From positions 1 to 64,000 of the forward strand of contig QANZ01009716.1 of assembly GCA_003254925.1 (NCBI GenBank): DNA of 64,000 nt, in the 5' to 3' direction. The position numbers and the translations under genes are program-made. Each line of letters begins with the position of its first letter. The stretch's first letter is position 1. This DNA is from Chamaecrista fasciculata. Taxonomy: Eukaryota > Streptophyta > Magnoliopsida > Fabales > Fabaceae. Below are positions 25,190 through 36,342 of this stretch, piece by piece. The notes under the pieces are model-generated. The model made no database searches and was not told the origin of the DNA. It saw only the letters and a program-made list of their open reading frames with translations.

Positions 25190-25797
25190 CAGTGTTGTTA
25201 GAATCGAACTGAATAAAGATTCGGACAAGCATTCGGTTCACGGTCTGATTGGTTTAATTGGTTGAACCATCGGTCGGACCAGATGACTCAATAAATAATT
25301 ATTTTTAATATATTAAATATAAATAATATATATTTTTTGTTTGTGGTTTAAGAGATGCATTTAATTTATCACTAAATACATTTTTTAATCTAAATAATAT
25401 AATTTTTCTATCCACTACTAAAGATTATAGATTAAATGTATTTTTTCAAGCAAATGAATGAAACTAATGTATCTTAAACAAGATCTAATAAGTCATAAAT
25501 TCATAATAGTTGATTAAATTCAACATTTCCACCCTCAAATTTCAAGTTCAACACAAAATAGAGGAAGAGGACCAAATAAGAAAAATAGGGAGCATAAGCA
25601 AATATATATATATATATATATATTTGAGATTTAAAAAAAAAAAAGTTGGACCACCGGTTCAGTCCAGCGGTTCGACGCCGGTTTTGTCCGGTTCAAGCCA
25701 GTCCAACTGACAGTTTGGTTTTTTTGGTCAAACCCACTCGCTTTTACATTCGGTTGGCGGTCGGACCGTCCGGTCCAGTCCGATTCTGATAACACTG
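25190..25797. mobile_element. hAT element, non-autonomous
   Basis: The termini CAGTGTTGTTAGAATCG and CGATTCTGATAACACTG are near-perfect inverted repeats with the hAT-typical CAGTG end. The flanks CTAATAAT (25182-25189) and CTAATAAG (25798-25805) match at 7 of 8. The right third is GC-rich with 'cggttc/ggtccg' motifs and the middle is AT-rich. No transposase frame was found. Confidence 0.85.
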
Positions 25798-25805
25798 CTA
25801 ATAAG

Positions 25806-26700
25806 AATGAAAACTTTTGCTTTGCATACCGTTAATTATGTAATTTTCTTGGCCAATGAATTAATTTTAATATCATTCAAAATGATGAACCCGTGAAAAT
25901 GACAAATCATATATGAAATAGGCGTTAGACATGTGGAAAGCTAATTGTTTCATTAATATCTTTTATTTAACTATTTTCTGTGTTTGGCCGATTATGGCAT
26001 ACTGTTGGTGGAGTTATATATGGAAAATAAAGTACCAAATGAATAGAAACACAGAAAAGAACAAAGTTGGGCGGAGAAAGAGAAGGAAAGAATAATTATA
26101 ATAATGTATCATTGGAATTAATTATTAAATATGATTTAACATGATAAAACTTCGTTTTACTCCCTCATATATCCACTTTTTCTCGAGTTGATCTCTATTA
26201 GTTTTTCTTATCAACTTAATCCTTCACAATTTATTTTTTATTAACTATCAATTTGGTTTGTAGTCAATCCATATAATTTATGACGGATGACATAACATGT
26301 TAATTACTAAATAAATATATTTATGCACTATAAATGTTAGTTATTATAATTAAGTTTTTTTATATTTTTTTTTAAATTTTGCATGATATCTCTAATTTTT
26401 CACAAATTCATTTTGTTAATATATAATAAAAATCTTATGTGCCCGTTGAAATAATACTTCATTAGCTAATTAATAATGTAATATTATCAATTAAGGATCA
26501 CAATTTTGGTTAGAAAGTGAATGGAAGAGTTTGCATTGATGACACAACCGTACGTGAGGTCAAATTGATAAAGAAAAACTATCAAGCTAAGGGGCCAAAT
26601 TGGAAAAACACTAGTGTGTGGGGGACCAAAATAGGGTTTTAGTCTAGTATAATTTAACACCACTTTAATTTCTTTTTAGTTTTGGGTGAAAAGGAATAAT
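25806..26700. other. AT-rich intergenic DNA
   Basis: No gene was seen. The zone from about 26700 to 26905, immediately upstream of the CesA-like first exon, could hold its former promoter and leader. It has a TATA-like 'atgatatatataac' near 26812. Confidence 0.4.
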
Positions 26701-26905
26701 CGTACTTTTATAAAGTGGGTGTGTCTTCCTTGAGCTGAAAAAATGGAATTTTGAAAAGGCACACACAAATCAAAACAGATTATTAACACGTACACATATA
26801 AAACACACAAATATGATATATATAACACACACTTCTCAAATATTTATTAGTAGTGAAGACTGAAGAACATGAAATGAAGAGAAAGTGAAAGAATCATCCA
26901 AGAAA

Positions 26906-26989
26906 ATGGAAGGGAAGAAGTTAGGTTTAGTGGCTGGCTCTCACAACAGCAACGAATTCATTATCATCAATCAAGATGACAATTTTTCA
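26906..26989 (+). pseudogene. Isolated cellulose-synthase-like first exon
   Basis: An ATG opens 28 codons containing GLVAGSHNSNEFIIIN, which matches the start of plant CesA subunits (the 'AGSHNRNEFV' signature ahead of the zinc-binding RING-like domain). The exon ends exactly at a strong splice donor (TCA|GTAAGT), in phase 0. That is where CesA genes commonly have their first intron. No exon with the CQICGD zinc-binding motif, and none of the catalytic or membrane domains, occurs downstream in the window. It is therefore a displaced exon. If transcribed, it could splice in frame to the methyltransferase exon at 27946. Confidence 0.6.
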
Positions 26990-27411
26990 GTAAGTTCTAG
27001 TTAATTAATTAGTTTCACTAATTATCATGTTTACTATATATGTTTTAAGTACTATTGGTGCATACAATTTGATAACATCATCTGAAGTACTTCACGGTAA
27101 ATTGGTAAAATATTCAGGTTTTATAATTCTTTTTGCATAAAAAACGAAAAAAAAATATGGTATATATACTTTATCATGAAGTATTACAGTTCCCATATCT
27201 CTTCTTGTTACACATTAATTTCATATTTTTTGATTAGGTAAGAGTTGGTTCTATGTCTTTTTTATTACATATTTAAGTTTCATTTGTAAAATGTTTCTTA
27301 TTCCTACGATGTGAAATTTTTTTGCAAAGATATGAGATCAATTTTGAAATTTGGTCAAAAGATATGGGACAAAAAATGCATTTTGACTTATATATATATA
27401 TATATTAATAT

Positions 27412-27682
27412 AGGCCAAAGTCCTATTTTGGTCCCCTAGTTATGCTTCTTGTTCCAAATAGGTCCCCCAGTTATTTTTTGTTCCATATTGGTCCCCCAGT
27501 TATGCAAAACTTGAAAAAGTTGGTCCCTCTAACGTTTTTCATCCATTTTTCCGTTAAAAAAAGAGGAAAAATAAACTTTCATCCCCAAAAGTTTTATTTT
27601 CTTATATTAAGGTCCTTTTCTTTTTATAATAGGATCAAAACATAAGAAAATGAAGTAAATTAAGATTTTAAGTGAATTTACC
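27412..27682. mobile_element. Single arm of a foldback element, cut at an N
   Basis: The phrases 'cctattttggtcccc', 'ggtcccccagttat' and 'ggtccctctaacg' are typical of a Mutator-like terminal inverted repeat. No opposite arm follows. The sequence stops at the N at 27683, so the other half may be lost from the assembly. Confidence 0.5.
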
Positions 27683-28315
27683 NTGACTTATGATCTTATA
27701 AGTTATATATGAGCGAATTCCTTATTTATTACACCAATTTTTATTGACTTTAATTAATATTTAACATTTACATGAAAGAGTATAGATCCTATCATCCTAA
27801 TACATTTATTCATCAAACTTTTAGTAATGAACTTCACATGGATACTCATTTACTTATTATTAATTTCACTCACTCTCTTAATTAATTATCCTGATTAAAC
27901 TTGATTAATAATGAATTGATGATGATGATGATGATGATTTTGCAGGTCCCAGAAAGTGTGGTGGAGAAGAGGTCAAGTGCATACAATAGAGGAAGAGTGT
28001 TCATCCATGGAGATAGTGAGAGCACAGCCAATGCATACAAGAAGCAGAAGCAGTTTCAGTCTGATTTGGCAGCGTTTCTCCGATCAAGGTCCCATGAGAT
28101 CAAGAGAGGTGGTTCCATGTTCTTGCTTTGCCTTGGAAGGACTTCCGTCGACCCCATCGACTAGGGCGGGGCCGGCCTCCTCTTCGGGACCCACTTTCAA
28201 GATGCTTGGGATGATCTCGTCCATCAGGTCATTATTATCATCATTAGTATAGAGTAAATTAATAATTTAGTCTTTAAAAAATTATAAACTCTTTAATTTA
28301 TATTTTTTAAAAGAT

Positions 28316-28480
28316 GAGGATCAACCTTAGTGCAACAGTAAAATTGCTGCCTAGTGCCTAGTGACCTAGATGTCACAAGTTCAAATCTTGGAAACAGTCT
28401 GCAAAGTAGATTTAAGGCTGCGTAATCTGATCCTTATCAGATCTCACCTGACAGGAGCCTCGTGCTTTGAGCTGCCCTTT
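28316..28480 (+). mobile_element. tRNA-derived SINE (Au-like), plus orientation
   Basis: The head has a box A-like stretch (AGTGCAACAGTAAAATTGC) and box B (ACAAGTTCAAATCTTGG). The body 'aaggctgcgtaatctgatcc ... gctgccctttt' is like the plant Au SINE family. Direct repeats of 18 bp (TTATATTTTTTAAAAGAT) at 28298-28315 and 28481-28498 mark the insertion. It lies in the intron of the methyltransferase remnant. Confidence 0.88.
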
Positions 28481-28498
28481 TTATATTTTTTAAAAGAT

Positions 28499-29232
28499 AA
28501 AATCAAAAGATTTAATCTTTAAAATGCAATTAAAAGTAATTTGATATTTTTGTTGAATATTAACTAAGACTCAATGACAAATTTGATTTCTTTTTAATTA
28601 ACATTAATCATTAATTATTGTTACATAGTTTATATACTAATATTGTAATTTTATTTTTTAAGAGTTAAATTAAAAATATATCATCTATCAATAAACTATT
28701 ATTATTATCTCTCTTTCACGCACATTTCTTATTTTTTATGCGTGCTCTCTTCTCTTATCTATACCTAGCCTTATAATTATATAAATACACTCATGCATCT
28801 CATATATAGACTTAATTATAATAATAGCTAGCCTTTGTGTCTCATGTCATGTGTGTGTGTGTTTTTTTTTTCAACTTTTAACAAGAGTTACAAGCATACA
28901 GTGGACTCCACTTAAATACACACCCTCTTTCTCTATTTGTCATTGGCAGACCAAAAAGCAAAAACCACCATTCCGATATGGAGTTTGAAAAGTAACTTTG
29001 TGTGTTTACTAATTTTAAGGACAAAAGATAATTTTAGGTACTATTTGAAAATTTTTAGATGGTAAATTGTTAGTTAAAGTTAGGGAAATTTTGATCTTGT
29101 TATTAGTGCATGTATATGTGATGATTAGGATTTAGATTTCGAAATCCCACAAGTACATATCAAATTTTGATTACTAGTTTATAGAATATATATTATGGCA
29201 TATCTAAGAATTATTTTTAAACTTTGCTGTCT
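28499..29232. other. Intronic AT-rich DNA of the methyltransferase remnant
   Basis: No coding block or repeat boundary was recognised. Confidence 0.45.
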
Positions 29233-29241
29233 TTATTAAAA

Positions 29242-31642
29242 GGGTAAATTACAATTTGGTACCCTGTGGTTAGGGGCGGTTCCCTTTTGGTACCCTGAAA
29301 GAAAAATTTTTGCATTGTGGTACCCTGTGGTTTGCTCCGTTAGCGATTTGGTCCCCTGAGGTTTTTTTCTGTTAGGATTTAACGGCAAATGTACGTTAAA
29401 ATGTCAAAAATCTCCCAAAAAGTCTTCACTTATGCGTTTAAGTCCTTTCCCTTTACTAAAAGGGATCAAAACATAAAGAATTAATTATAAAAGGGTCTTT
29501 AGAATTCTAATATTATAGATTTTTCTCAATTCCACCTCTTTTTCATCATTTTCATTCATTTTAGTCCCAAATCCTCAAAATAAAATTGTAAAGTGTCCCA
29601 AAACTCTTTCAAACATTTCATTTTAGTCCTTAAAAATATTAAAAACCCTAAACCCTAAACCTTAAAACCCAAAACCCTAAATCCTAAACCCTAAAAAAAA
29701 GTCTAAGTTCAACAATTAGGTCTTTGACCCATTTTTATTCCAATATTCTCAATTCCCCATTTTTTTTTCATCATCTTCATTCATTTTAATCTCAAATCCT
29801 CAAAATAAAATTTTAAAGTGTCCCAAAACTCTTCAAAACATTCCAATTTAGTCCTTAAAAATATTAAAAACCCTAAACCCTAAAACTCCAAACCCCTAAA
29901 CTCTAAACTCTAACCCCTAAAAAAATTACACATTACAATTTTTTACACATCATCATCATTTTTCTCTCCCTCTAAACCTTCATCCAAAAATTAAAAATAA
30001 ACTCTAAAAATTCTAAAAAACCTTAAACCCCTTAAGTCTTCCAAACACATCATCAATCTTTCCCTCTCTCCTTTTTTTTTTTGGACTGATTCCCTCTCTC
30101 CTTTAAACCTTCATCAAATAAACAAAAGAAAAAAAAAGAAAAAAGAACTCCTAATACCAAGCTTCATCGCCGCATAACCTTCATCTCTTTCCTCTGCATA
30201 ACCTTCCATCTCTTTCCTTTGCAGAACCTTCATTGCCGCCGCTTGACATCGCCGCCGCCAACAGTTCACCTTCATCCTCTGTCACAAGAAGGCCGTTCAG
30301 TTTCCGGCGAAGGTCGTTCGTGACGGCGAACATTTTCGATTTCTATTTCGATTTCATTTTGGCTCGCTTCGATTTTGTTTTCGCCACTTAATCTTGGATT
30401 CGATTTCATTTTCGATTTGATTTCGATGAAGTTGCTTGATTTGATTTCGTTTTCGGATTCCGGCGAGAGAGAGATTGTTCTAGAAATTGCTTGGATTTTT
30501 TTTCGTTTTCTCTTTGGATGAAGTTGTTTGGATTTGATTTTGTTTTTGCTGTTCTACTTGTGATTCGTTCTTCTTGGTCCCTTTTGATTGTTCTAGAATC
30601 CAGATCTGGATTGGTCTTCGACGTCAATGGCGATAGATGAAGATGATTGGTCGGCGGTGGAGGATGAAGATGATGAATTGATGAAGTTGAGGGTTGAATA
30701 TGAAGAAGAGGGGAGGAATCGATTTAGTCCCTGAATTTTCTTTTTAGGTTTTAGGAGTGAAGATGAAATGAATCGATGAAGATGATGAATATGAAGATGA
30801 AGATGAAAATGAAGAAGATGATTAAAAGATAAAAAATTAGGGGGGTTTAGGTATTAAAATAAAATTAGGAACTTATGTCAAATTGGGAAGATGAAGATTA
30901 AGATTAAAAAAAATAAGTTTTAGGGGTTTAGGGTTTAGGATTTAAGGTTTTTAATAATTTTAAGGACTAAATTGAAATGTTTGAAAGAGTTTTAGGACAC
31001 TTTACAATTTTATTTTGAAGATTTGGGACTAAAATGAATGAAGATGATGAAAAAAAAAGGAGAATTGAGAATAATAGAATAAAAATGAGTCAAAGACCTG
31101 ATTGTTGAACTTAGACTTTTTTTTAGGGTTGGGGTTTTAAGGTTTAGGGTTTTTAATATTTTTAAGGACTAAATTGGAATGCTTGAACGAGTTTTGAAAT
31201 ATTTTACAATTTTATTTTGAGGATTTGGGACTAAATCATAGATGCTCATTTGTCTTTTGAGGTTCTAATTAAGGACTATTTTGATAAAGATCATAAACTT
31301 TTGGGATTAAAGTGTAATTGAATCAGGACATATTTAAAAGAAATCTTGTGAAAAGGAGAAAATTCTATAATATTAGAATTCTAAAGACCCTTTTATAATT
31401 AATTCTTTATGTTTTGATCCCTTTTAGTAAAGGGAAAGGACTTAAACGCATAAGAGAAGACTTGTTGGGAGATTTTTGACATTTTAACGTACATTTGCCG
31501 TTAAATTCTAACAGAAAAAAAACCTCAGGGGACCAAATCGCTAACGGAGCAAACCACGGGGTACCACAATGCAAAAATTTTTCTTTCAGGGTACCAAAGG
31601 GGAACCGCCCCTAACCACAGGGTACCAAATTGCAATTTACCC
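29242..31642. mobile_element. Mutator-like element, 2.4 kb, with 9-bp target duplication
   Basis: The element starts GGGTAAATTACAATTTGGTA and ends with the inverse (TACCAAATTGCAATTTACCC). Identical TTATTAAAA nonamers flank it at 29233-29241 and 31643-31651. Near-identical arms run inward for several hundred bases. They contain a repeated block (around 29520-29700 and 29740-29910, mirrored at 30930-31230) with telomere-like 'ccctaaaccctaaac' phrases. The centre (about 30150-30650) is GC-richer ('gccgccgccaac', 'ttccggcgaagg') and could be captured host sequence. No transposase frame was found, so it is non-autonomous. Confidence 0.93.
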
Positions 31643-31651
31643 TTATTAAAA

Positions 31652-32236
31652 TCCTCAACTTTTTTTGACAACAATAAATTATATGAAAAATAAATAAGAA
31701 AGAGACAGAAAATTTGAATTTTACAAAATCACAAATATTTTTTGCAAAAAAAAGAAAAAAAGAAAAGGAAATGATTAAGTGGCGGTGTGTAGACTCAAGA
31801 GAACTTATCATGAATTTTGATTATCATGATGAAGCTAGTTTGATATATATAGGCATCCATTTATAAATGATAATGTCGGGAGGGAATATATAATATTAAT
31901 TATAACTGCTGGGTGGTGGGTGGTCTATAGTATTGACCGAACAATTAGGTTTTGGATTGTTACAACACACAAAATCATCTTCATTTCCTAAAGCTAGACA
32001 ACAACCTACTCTTTCATTCATCTCAATCATCATTTTTTTTCTTTCTCTTTTGTAGGTTCTTACCAACTCTCTTTTGTTCTTCTCCTTCCATTAAAAAAAA
32101 AAAAAACTAATTAACAAACTCAAACAGTCTAAATATAGTGTGTGATATGAGATCATTAATCATTAATTATAGGACTCTTTTCCATAACTTGGGTTTTTAA
32201 TTGTCTCCTTTTAGCTTCTATAGCTAAAGTAGAATA
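31652..32236. other. Intronic AT-rich DNA
   Basis: This is still within the methyltransferase remnant's last intron. No feature was recognised. Confidence 0.45.
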
Positions 32237-32641
32237 TATTAAAAAAAATTTAGTCTCTACTCCTCTCCTTTTGCATTTGATGATGTCAATGGTGAGATTC
32301 ACTTGACAGTTTTAGTTTTATCCTTTTATTTTATAGCTAAATTAAGTGGTCCTTCACTACATCACCCTATTAACTTCTATCATTAAGCTTCTTTTGTTAA
32401 TGATTAAAAAAAGGATGCAACATACAAAACCTTCTCAANTATTAAAAAAAATTTAGTCTCTACTCCTCTCCTTTTGCATTTGATGATGTCAATGGTGAGA
32501 TTCACTTGACAGTTTTAGTTTTATCCTTTTATTTTATAGCTAAAATAAGTGGTCCTTCACTACATCACCCTATTAACTTCTATCATTAAGCTTCTTTTGT
32601 TAATGATTAAAAAAAGGATGCAACATATAAAGCCTTCTCAA
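32237..32641. repeat. 202-bp direct duplication separated by a single N
   Basis: Positions 32237-32438 and 32440-32641 are almost identical; I saw three substitutions, near the middle and right end. The only separating base is N at 32439. It is probably an unmerged contig overlap rather than a biological tandem repeat. Confidence 0.9.
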
Positions 32642-33207
32642 AAAGAGTAATTAATGCATTAATTCTAGATCATATGCATTGCAGCTCATTCTCTAACTTA
32701 CAAACTTATTTTAAAAATACTAGCTCAATAAGTTTTTGATAATTTGATACTTATAGTTTTTAAAATAATATTTATATATATAAACAAGCTAAGACATCCA
32801 ACATTCACCTTTTGATAGACAATTCATAACACTTAAATCACAAAACATACAGGGAATCATAAGCTGTGAGAAAAGAGACAACTTCAACATCCCAGTGTAT
32901 GCACCAAGCCTCTAAAATTTCAAGGAAGTGGTAGAAGCTGATGGCTCATTTGCCATAAACAAGCTTGAGGTTTTCAAAGGAGGAAGCCCTCTCGTGGTGA
33001 GCCAACCCAACGACGCAAGTGAAGTAGGCAGAGCCCTAGCAAACAACTGTAGGAGTGTGTGGAGTCCTCGTCGACGCCCACATCGGCGACAAGCTAAGTG
33101 ACATGTTGTTCCTAAGAGTTGAGCAACGAGCCACGGCTCATGCGAAAGAGTTATTAGAGAAATTACAGTTCTTTCACATAGTTGCATCCCTTTCTTTTGC
33201 TAAATGA

Positions 33208-34684
33208 AGAAAGGTAATTAAGTGGTGGACAACAAGTTAATGAGAAATTCTTAAGCAAAATCAATAGGTTTTGGGAAGAGTAGGTCATTATAAGTGGATA
33301 TATAAATTGGTTTTTGAAATATATGAGTTTACAGCTTATTTTTTGAAAGTCTACTTAATTTATGCAATTCAGTCATTGAAAGTACATGGAGTCAATCAAT
33401 AGACTTTTAATCCTTAAGTCTATTGTATATATAGAAACTAACTTTCAATGACAAAAGGACTATATATGTTGATTCTGATTTTTAGACTAAATTATATAAA
33501 TTAGACTTTTAGAGATTAAGTTATCAACTCACGTATTTCTTAAAGACCAACTTGTATATATACTCTTTCTTTTATTTATTACTAGTTTGATCTAACTATT
33601 TCCATATCGGGTTTGCTTTAAGAGTTTTCCAAATTAAAACGTAAGGGAAAAAGGGGCTCAAACCTTGTTCTCTTTTATTTTGAGTGTTATTTTAGTGTGG
33701 TGGTGAGTTATTGTTGTGACTGTAGTTATATATCTTTGGGCATAATGAGCTTTCTCACTTGTGTCATTGATCTTAAATCCATTAAAGAAAGCTATAATGC
33801 ATTTCTTGCTCTTTGTTTCCTTAGAGCTTATTGTAGTGTCCATATTTTATGAAAGTTGTATGAATATATATAGAAGGGTGTACCTTTTGTTTTATAGCCC
33901 AAGATGCCATCTTAGTTTTTTCCAAAAGTATTCTTAATAGTTCAAGATAATTCTGTTCGAGATACTATAACATATAAGCTACATGAAGGAGACTAGCTAA
34001 TTCTTTCTGTTACACTCAACTCTCGTTAGTGTCTCAAATATCATTTTTATTTCACAATAATTTATAACAAGTGAAGAGAATGGAGAAAACTCCTTCAATA
34101 TAAAAGAGATATGAGGAACTAACGATAATTGAAATATCTCACAAGAAATAATATGGATCACAATGCCTCATGGTTTTAGCAACATTCGATTTCACAAGGC
34201 CAAATTCTGGTGTTTCAAATTCTTAATATTTTGTAATACTCATGAGTTATATATTAAAATTTCTCATTCAATTCAAGAATTCATCAATATTACTCCATAA
34301 ATATTTTTTTATTAAACCTATACAAAGTACACTTATGTAATTGTTATTTCAAGTTTTTAGAACTAATTAGATTTTAACTTTTTGAAAATTTTAATTATTC
34401 TGTCTTTTAAAAAAGTTTTCTATTAATCTTAAAAAATATTACATTTTTCACCCAAAAAAATACATTGTAAAAATAATAACTACAAAAATTGATATTTTTG
34501 TTAAGAAAAGATATGCTAATAATTTGATTGGTATGAATGGTTGAGATTGTAACATGTTACTTGTTGTATATATATAACAAGTGGCATGATAAAATTATCT
34601 TGTGACTCTATTTATAGAAGTTGAATAAGATATGAAAATGAAAGGTTCGAAACTAATGAAATGAAATGAGTTATATAAAAAAAA
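33208..34684. other. AT-rich intergenic DNA
   Basis: No gene was seen. One diffuse foldback ('acttttagagattaag', 'aaagaccaactt') may be present around 33290-33560. Near 34685-34735 is one arm of the foldback family seen complete at 50073-50425 ('ggcaaaagtactaatttcg'). Confidence 0.4.
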
Positions 34685-35123
34685 TTAGGCAAAAGTACTA
34701 ATTTCGTCTCCAAACTTTACATCAGCTATCAATTTCAGAGTAGCTTCATAAGGCCACTCTTGTGAATCTTTGAGGTAGGGTTTTCTATCTCCTTCTCCTC
34801 ACTCAACTCATTTTTCTACCATTAGTTTTTTCCCTAAGGTTTGTTCTAGCTTTTTATAATTGATGATTGCTTGATGAATATGTGTTAACTAATCAAATTG
34901 GTGAGTTTTGTGCGATTATGTATGTTTAAACTAGAAATGCATGTGTATCAACTTGTGTTAGAAGATTGAGTTTGAGTAGATAAGAATTATATTAGATAAA
35001 GATGTTACATTGCTAGTTCTTCCTGTTAATAATTCCAAAACACAACTCTGTTTTTTTGTTTGTTTTTTAATGTGTGAATATGATCTTCTTTGCTAATTTG
35101 AAGTTTCGAACAGTTTTTGCAGG

Positions 35124-36342
35124 ATGCATTACGATGTGTTTTTAGGAGTAATAAAAGGTTGGAAGTTTTGCTCTACTGTGATTTCTTTGATTAAAAGAGG
35201 TGAGCATCACCATTTCTACTATTAATGTGCTGAATGTGCTGAACACCAAGTCAAGAGAACTATAGAATGTGTGAATCTATGCAAAAATTGATACTTTTTT
35301 ATGATAGTTTACCTTTCACTCTTTTTTTTTTCTTTTCTCTTTCTGTACTTGTTATTCTCATGACAATAAAGAATAAGCCATGTGTTTTGGTTTGTGTTGC
35401 TTCAATTCTGCATCTTCTTCATTTGATTATGTTCTGTCGTTAATATAGATTAATGGAGCTTGAAAGGAGTTGTAACCATGGGTTTGGTTATATATTTGTG
35501 AAATAGAGATTCTAGGATTCTCACTTGCAATTTGCTTGATGAAGCTTAAATATTACTCGTGGGTTCATAGTGCTTTTAATTACTATCATAAAAAACAAAG
35601 TAATGCATATTACATTTAATGATTTTCTGAATATCAATTTGATATATATCAAGTTAGAAAGAAGAATTTAAATGTGCATGTTTCAACCTCCATTTTAAAG
35701 TTCATTAATTGAACAGTTTTGGAGAAAACAATATGCTTTTAACTCTTTTAGTAAGACTTGAGCAATTTAATTGTTTTAATTGATATATTGTCTACCAAAT
35801 TCCAACTTTATATATATATATATATTTTAGCTTTTTATTATATGATTGCTTTGACTCTAATATATCATGTACATTGTGCTGCAGGGAATGGCACTAGACC
35901 ATTCAACCATTTTATATTATCAGCCGCCGGGATACTAATAACAAGCGTCGTTGGAGCTACGTTCACGTCTTCGGAGCCAAGAGCTTTGAGGCTCCCGACA
36001 AGCGCGACTTATGAAGAAGTCAGACATCTGATTAGTGAGAGGATGTGGACGTAATTATTATCAGCGAATGAGATACCAGTGATCATATATAGGGCACCTT
36101 TGTCCATACATCCTCTGATGTATGGAGGTTTTCTTCTGGAGGACAATGATAGTGTGCAGATCATGATGTACGCGCATCAGAGATCGCAACTCAATTTTAT
36201 TGAGTTGTTTGTGTATAAGGTAGATGTGTTGGGAGACTTGAAAGATCTGCTGAAAGATGTTGGATTATTGGGAGATGCGCCGGCGGGACACTTGGGAGAT
36301 AATGGATATTCGGGAGATGCGAATGGAGATGCGATGGAATGA
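35124..36342 (+). pseudogene. Small gene with MULE-type PB1-like region, one in-frame stop
   Basis: Exon 35124-35199 opens with ATG (MHYDVFLGVIKGWKF...), follows TTTGCAG and ends at AGAG|GTGAGC. The second exon, from 35885 after CTGCAG, continues in phase. After 81 residues a TAA (36052-36054) interrupts it, but the same frame stays open to TGA at 36340-36342. The part around the stop (YEEVRHLISERMWT, then IPVIIYRAPLSIHP, LLEDNDSVQIMMYAHQR, FIELFVYK) has the layout of the N-terminal PB1-like region of MuDR-derived proteins: a basic strand, an acidic 'EDND' box and an 'ELYV'-like strand. No transposase catalytic domain is present. A leader-like region lies at about 34740-34850. It may be a domesticated fragment, a MULE remnant, or a host gene with a premature stop. 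Confidence 0.5.

Larger units (their letters stand above)
27946..33207 (+). pseudogene. IAMT-type SABATH carboxyl methyltransferase remnant (last two exons)
   Basis: Exon 27946-28227 follows TTTTGCAG and ends at CAG|GT. It encodes VPESVVEKRSSAYNRGRVFIH..., then CLGRTSVDPID. A TAG at 28162-28164 replaces the usual Gln before GGAGLLFGTHFQDAWDDLV. Exon 32853-33207 follows ACAG and gives NIPVYAPSL, a TAA (32913-32915), then FKEVVEADGSFAINKLEVFKGG. A 2-bp loss near 33057-33061 shifts the frame, after which VDAHIGDKLSD and LQFFHIVASLSFAK-stop follow. These blocks match SAM-dependent indole-3-acetate carboxyl methyltransferase (IAMT1-like). The 5' exons, including the SAM-binding loop, are absent. 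An in-frame 6-bp duplication (AAGCAG) is also present. The intron holds a SINE, a 2.4-kb Mutator-like element and an assembly duplication. The remnant is non-functional. Confidence 0.88.

Noticed and set aside
29640..29930. True interstitial telomere
   Set aside because: The heptamers are degenerate, short and mirrored in both arms of a transposon, so they are part of that element.
30406..30627. 73-codon Lys/Ser/Asn-rich minus-strand frame
   Set aside because: It lies within the MULE centre, has low-complexity composition and has no start or splice support.
32912..33187. 91-codon minus-strand frame
   Set aside because: It is antisense to the last exon of the IAMT-like remnant, whose plus-strand translation is clearly homologous.
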